From contig JAKQFZ010001115.1 of the NCBI GenBank assembly GCA_029558215.1, forward strand, positions 1-14,006: a DNA stretch of 14,006 nucleotides, read 5' to 3'. Below the pieces are notes generated by a model. It had not been told where the DNA came from. It did no database searches and was given only the letters and a program-made list of their open reading frames with translations. The stretch's first letter is position 1, and the number at the start of each line of letters is the position of its first letter. Positions 11,522 through 14,006 of this stretch are shown piece after piece. The DNA comes from Candidatus Omnitrophota bacterium. GTDB lineage: Bacteria; Hinthialibacterota; Hinthialibacteria; JAKQFZ01. A program made the position numbers and the translations under genes.

Positions 11522-13897
11522 CTACGGCGTCGGTGTCGAGGTCGGAATTTCCCTCACCAGACGAAAACCGTAGTTGTGGCTCTGGAAACAGGGGCCTCCG
11601 TCCAAACCTCTCGTTGCCGTTCTCATTCCATGGATACCGTCGTCTTTGTCAAAGCTGCCTCCACGGATGGAAGCACGCCCCAGACATCCGTTGGTTGGGT
11701 GAGGTGTCGGTGAGGCCCCCTTGGGATTGTCCCAGATCGTTCCGCACATCGGAACCGATCCGCAAGGACCCCGACTGTAATAGGTTGTGTCGAAATAGTC
11801 CCCCGTCCACTCCCAGACATTGCCCGACATATCATGGCATCCCGCAGGACTGATCCCCTCTGGGAAACTCCCGATGGGTGCCGTCTGTATTCCCGCGTAC
11901 TTAGGATCTGCTGGCGTGTTTGCCTTGCAGGAGTCAAAGAAGTCTCCCCAGGGATATTCAAATCCCCATTGTTCTATTTCATTCCATCGCGCCGCCCGCT
12001 CCCATTCGGCCTCCGTGGGAAGACGGTACTTGTCTCCCGTCTTCTCGCTCTTCCATTTGGCGAATGCCTGCGCTTCGTACCAGGAAACACCCAAGACAGG
12101 ATGGTTGTCCGCAGGAGGATAATCCCCACCCGACCAGTCCGGTGGAGGGGTTGTCCAATATCCCGGCTCATGCCAGGACAGCGCCCATTTCGGCGTCAGC
12201 GCGGGAGTCGGCCAGTACTGATTCTTGTCATAGCCTTGGTCTTCAATGAACTCGCGGAACTCACCTCGTGTCACCTCATATTTCCCGACCTCGTAGGCGT
12301 CAAGATAGACCTCGTGTTCAGGAAGCTCAGGCGCTGCGTAGCCGTAGTCATGAGGACGAGTCGGTGAGGTTCCCATCACGAAAACGCCTGCCGGAATGAG
12401 CACCATCTCTCCAGGGGTCGGATGGGGTGGCGGCGTACATGTTGGCGTCGGAACAATGCAACGAACCACTCGAAATCCATTGATCTCTGCCAGACCGTGC
12501 CATTCATGGTGCCTTCTGGCCGCACGAAGTTTCTGCTGATCGGCGTTTAGATCACCGCCACGAACAACAGTATGCTGCCCCATTCGGGAATCCCTGCCGG
12601 TATAGGCGTGACGAGCCACCCAATTGAGAGGATTGTATCGAACGATGCTGGGCTCCAAGAAGTCCCAGCCGTGTCCACGTCTGTAGAAATCATGGTCATA
12701 GGCTTCAATGACCAACTCCGCCGCGTTGCCCGCCATGTCAAGAAGTCCATACGCACTCGCTCCACATGGATAACTGCCTACTGGCATGATGTTGTCCAAG
12801 TATCCACCGGAGAGGGTGTCCGCGTTCCAGTTGCAGCACCCCGGCTCCCAGAGATTGCCCCAAGGGTATACTCGAAGAGTCTGCGTGGAAGGATCCCAGC
12901 GCGCTGCCTTCTCCCATTCCGCCTCGGTGGGTAGTCTGTATTTGTAGACACCCCCCGTGTTCTCGGCCAACCATGAGCAGTAGGCACTCGCCTCATGTAC
13001 CGTAAGGTAGACGGCAGGTCCATCCTCAGGCCAGTCCGGATTATGAATCCAGCTGGGCGGACTATCCCAGTATATCGGCTTTCCGTCCGGCCTGTCATTT
13101 TCACGCCACTCCCGGGCTTTGGGAGACCAGTATCTGTTATCGGTATATCCCCCGGCATTGAGGAACGCCGCGTACTGAGCTCGGGTGATCTCATATCTGC
13201 CAATCTCGAAAGTGTCCAGATACACCTGATGAAGCGGCTTTTCGTCGTCGGGGTCTGTTCCTTCCTGGGGACTCCCCATCCAAGAGACACCACCAGGAAT
13301 GAGAACCAACTCGATGGGACTTGTTGGCGTCGGGGGCGCAGGTGTGTCGGTGTCAGTCGCTGTGGGTGTCGGGGTGTCCGTTGCTGTCGGTGTCTCAGTT
13401 GACGTCAGCGTCGGAGTATCCGTTGGTGTCTCCGACGGAGTAGATGTGGCTGTGTCTGAGAAAGTCGGCGCGATTGTCGGTGTATCTGTTGAAGTCTCAG
13501 TCGGCGATGCCGAAGGTGCTTCTGTTGGTGTATCGGTCGGCTGCACGGTCGGCGTATCGGTTTCGGTTGGAGTTATCTCCTGGGTTGGTGTACTGCTCGG
13601 AGTCTCTGCCATGGTTGGCGTCTCCGTTTCGGTTGTCTCTGGCGATGGGGTCTCCGTCGGGGATACAGAAGGCTCCGATGTAGGGCTGTCGGTTGGAGTG
13701 AAGACCCATGTCGGAGTTGTCGTTGCTCCAACTCGGTGCTTCCAGAAAGACATCACGAGCAGGAGATCTTTTTCGTCTACAGTACCATCGCGATTGATGT
13801 CGCATCGGGATGCCATATCCGATTCCTGTGCACTCACCAAAGGCACAAGACAGAAGAGGAAGAGAAACAACCCCAAACCAATACGTTGTACTGCCAT
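11522..13897 (-). CDS. Secreted dockerin-like protein with two FGE-sulfatase-type domains (791 aa)
   Basis: This is an exported protein. Residues 1-23 form a signal peptide (FLFLFCLVPLVSA). An EF-hand-like dockerin half follows (DINRDGTVDEKD, residues 33-44), then a Thr/Ser/Pro/Glu linker (about 58-190). The two C-type-lectin-like FGE-sulfatase domains cover about 190-477 and 494-787. Each shows MVLIP- or LVLIPGG-like starts, a YEIT/YEVT motif, YRLPTEAEWE, YPWGN/YPWGD, MAGN/MSGN, RGG and a closing GFR. Domain 2 keeps the canonical GNVWEW; domain 1 has GNAAEL. Neither has the copper-binding cysteine pair expected after RGGS in true formylglycine-generating enzyme, so binding rather than catalysis is likely. 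I chose ATG 13897 because GGAGG lies 10 nt upstream and a signal peptide follows directly; ATG 13957 has no ribosome-binding site. Confidence 0.85.
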   Translation of the reverse strand: MAVQRIGLGLFLFLFCLVPLVSAQESDMASRCDINRDGTVDEKDLLLVMSFWKHRVGATTTPTWVFTPTDSPTSEPSVSPTETPSPETTETETPTMAETPSSTPTQEITPTETDTPTVQPTDTPTEAPSASPTETSTDTPTIAPTFSDTATSTPSETPTDTPTLTSTETPTATDTPTPTATDTDTPAPPTPTSPIELVLIPGGVSWMGSPQEGTDPDDEKPLHQVYLDTFEIGRYEITRAQYAAFLNAGGYTDNRYWSPKAREWRENDRPDGKPIYWDSPPSWIHNPDWPEDGPAVYLTVHEASAYCSWLAENTGGVYKYRLPTEAEWEKAARWDPSTQTLRVYPWGNLWEPGCCNWNADTLSGGYLDNIMPVGSYPCGASAYGLLDMAGNAAELVIEAYDHDFYRRGHGWDFLEPSIVRYNPLNWVARHAYTGRDSRMGQHTVVRGGDLNADQQKLRAARRHHEWHGLAEINGFRVVRCIVPTPTCTPPPHPTPGEMVLIPAGVFVMGTSPTRPHDYGYAAPELPEHEVYLDAYEVGKYEVTRGEFREFIEDQGYDKNQYWPTPALTPKWALSWHEPGYWTTPPPDWSGGDYPPADNHPVLGVSWYEAQAFAKWKSEKTGDKYRLPTEAEWERAARWNEIEQWGFEYPWGDFFDSCKANTPADPKYAGIQTAPIGSFPEGISPAGCHDMSGNVWEWTGDYFDTTYYSRGPCGSVPMCGTIWDNPKGASPTPHPTNGCLGRASIRGGSFDKDDGIHGMRTATRGLDGGPCFQSHNYGFRLVREIPTSTPTP
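13328..13726 (-). repeat. Low-complexity Thr/Pro/Ser linker-coding repeats
   Basis: About 400 bases built from degenerate units such as ggtgtctc/gtcggtg (as seen on the + strand) encode the TPT, SPTET and DTPT linker between the dockerin-like repeat and the first FGE-like domain. The units are diverged, so they are not a clean microsatellite. Such linkers are often glycosylated. The repeats also create a long spurious open frame on the + strand (Gly/Val/Ser-rich), which is not a gene. Confidence 0.8.
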
Positions 13898-13957
13898 TCT
13901 CCTGAAACCTCCAGATCTGAAGAAAAACCTCACACCGAGGATCTGAGACAGATGCAT

Positions 13958-13985
13958 ATTACAGGAAATGTGACAACCTGTTCAA
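13958..13985 (-). promoter_or_regulatory. Candidate promoter of the FGE-like gene
   Basis: On the - strand TTGAAC (13985-13980) is followed after 16 nt by TGTAAT (13963-13958), five of six to the -10 consensus. Transcription would begin near 13950, leaving about 53 nt of leader before ATG 13897. This supports the internal start, since ATG 13957 would lie upstream of the transcript start. Confidence 0.45.
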
Positions 13986-14006
13986 ACTATTCTGAGCAGG
14001 CCTGCG

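Noticed and set aside
13299..13946. Long + strand ORF rich in Gly, Val and Ser
   Set aside because: It is the complement of the Thr/Pro/Ser linker-coding repeats of the real - strand gene and has no independent start signal or domain.

Overview
The window suggests an uncultured Gram-negative-type bacterium of the PVC/FCB neighbourhood, for example a Sumerlaeota-, Hydrogenedentota- or Omnitrophota-like lineage. This is inferred from the kinds of gene present and is not proven. The clues are large secreted proteins with lamin-tail, discoidin and formylglycine-generating-enzyme-like domains, Thr/Pro/Ser-rich linkers, a dockerin-like repeat, a DUF4914 protein, and a GyrB with the long insertion before its C-terminal motif. 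The base composition looks fairly even, with no obvious foreign block. I see no tRNA, rRNA or CRISPR array.

Left part, + strand (1-5050). The first 280 bases are unusually rich in inverted repeats and lead into a good promoter and a 50-codon ORF for a small exported peptide with a very basic tail. Two secreted proteins follow: a double lamin-tail-domain protein (545-2101), then a discoidin plus six-hairpin-glycosidase-like protein (2501-5050). Strong stem-loops lie just after the first of these.

Middle, + strand (5208-8010). gyrB stands alone. It has a near-consensus sigma70 promoter, a leader of about 200 nt with several hairpins, and a likely terminator directly after its stop. No dnaN, recF or gyrA lies beside it.

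Right part, - strand (8094-13985). Reading leftwards there are two transcription units. The first is a secreted, dockerin-bearing protein with two FGE-sulfatase-like domains, both lacking the copper-binding cysteines of true FGE; a well-formed terminator lies about 0.4 kb after it. The second is a two-gene operon of a DUF4914 protein (P-loop, PEP-carboxykinase-like) overlapping by ATGA with a GmhB-type HAD phosphatase, which has its own terminator in the gap with gyrB. Between the two units lies a frameshifted piece of an IS1634-type transposase on the + strand.

The parts most worth following up are the kinase-like/phosphatase pair of unknown substrate, the structured segment at 1-280 with its small peptide gene, and the cysteine-free tandem FGE-like surface protein. 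Three annotation points come from reading ribosome-binding sites: the DUF4914 protein most likely starts at 10790 (not the upstream TTG), the FGE-like protein at 13897 (not 13957), and the small peptide at 281 or 326.
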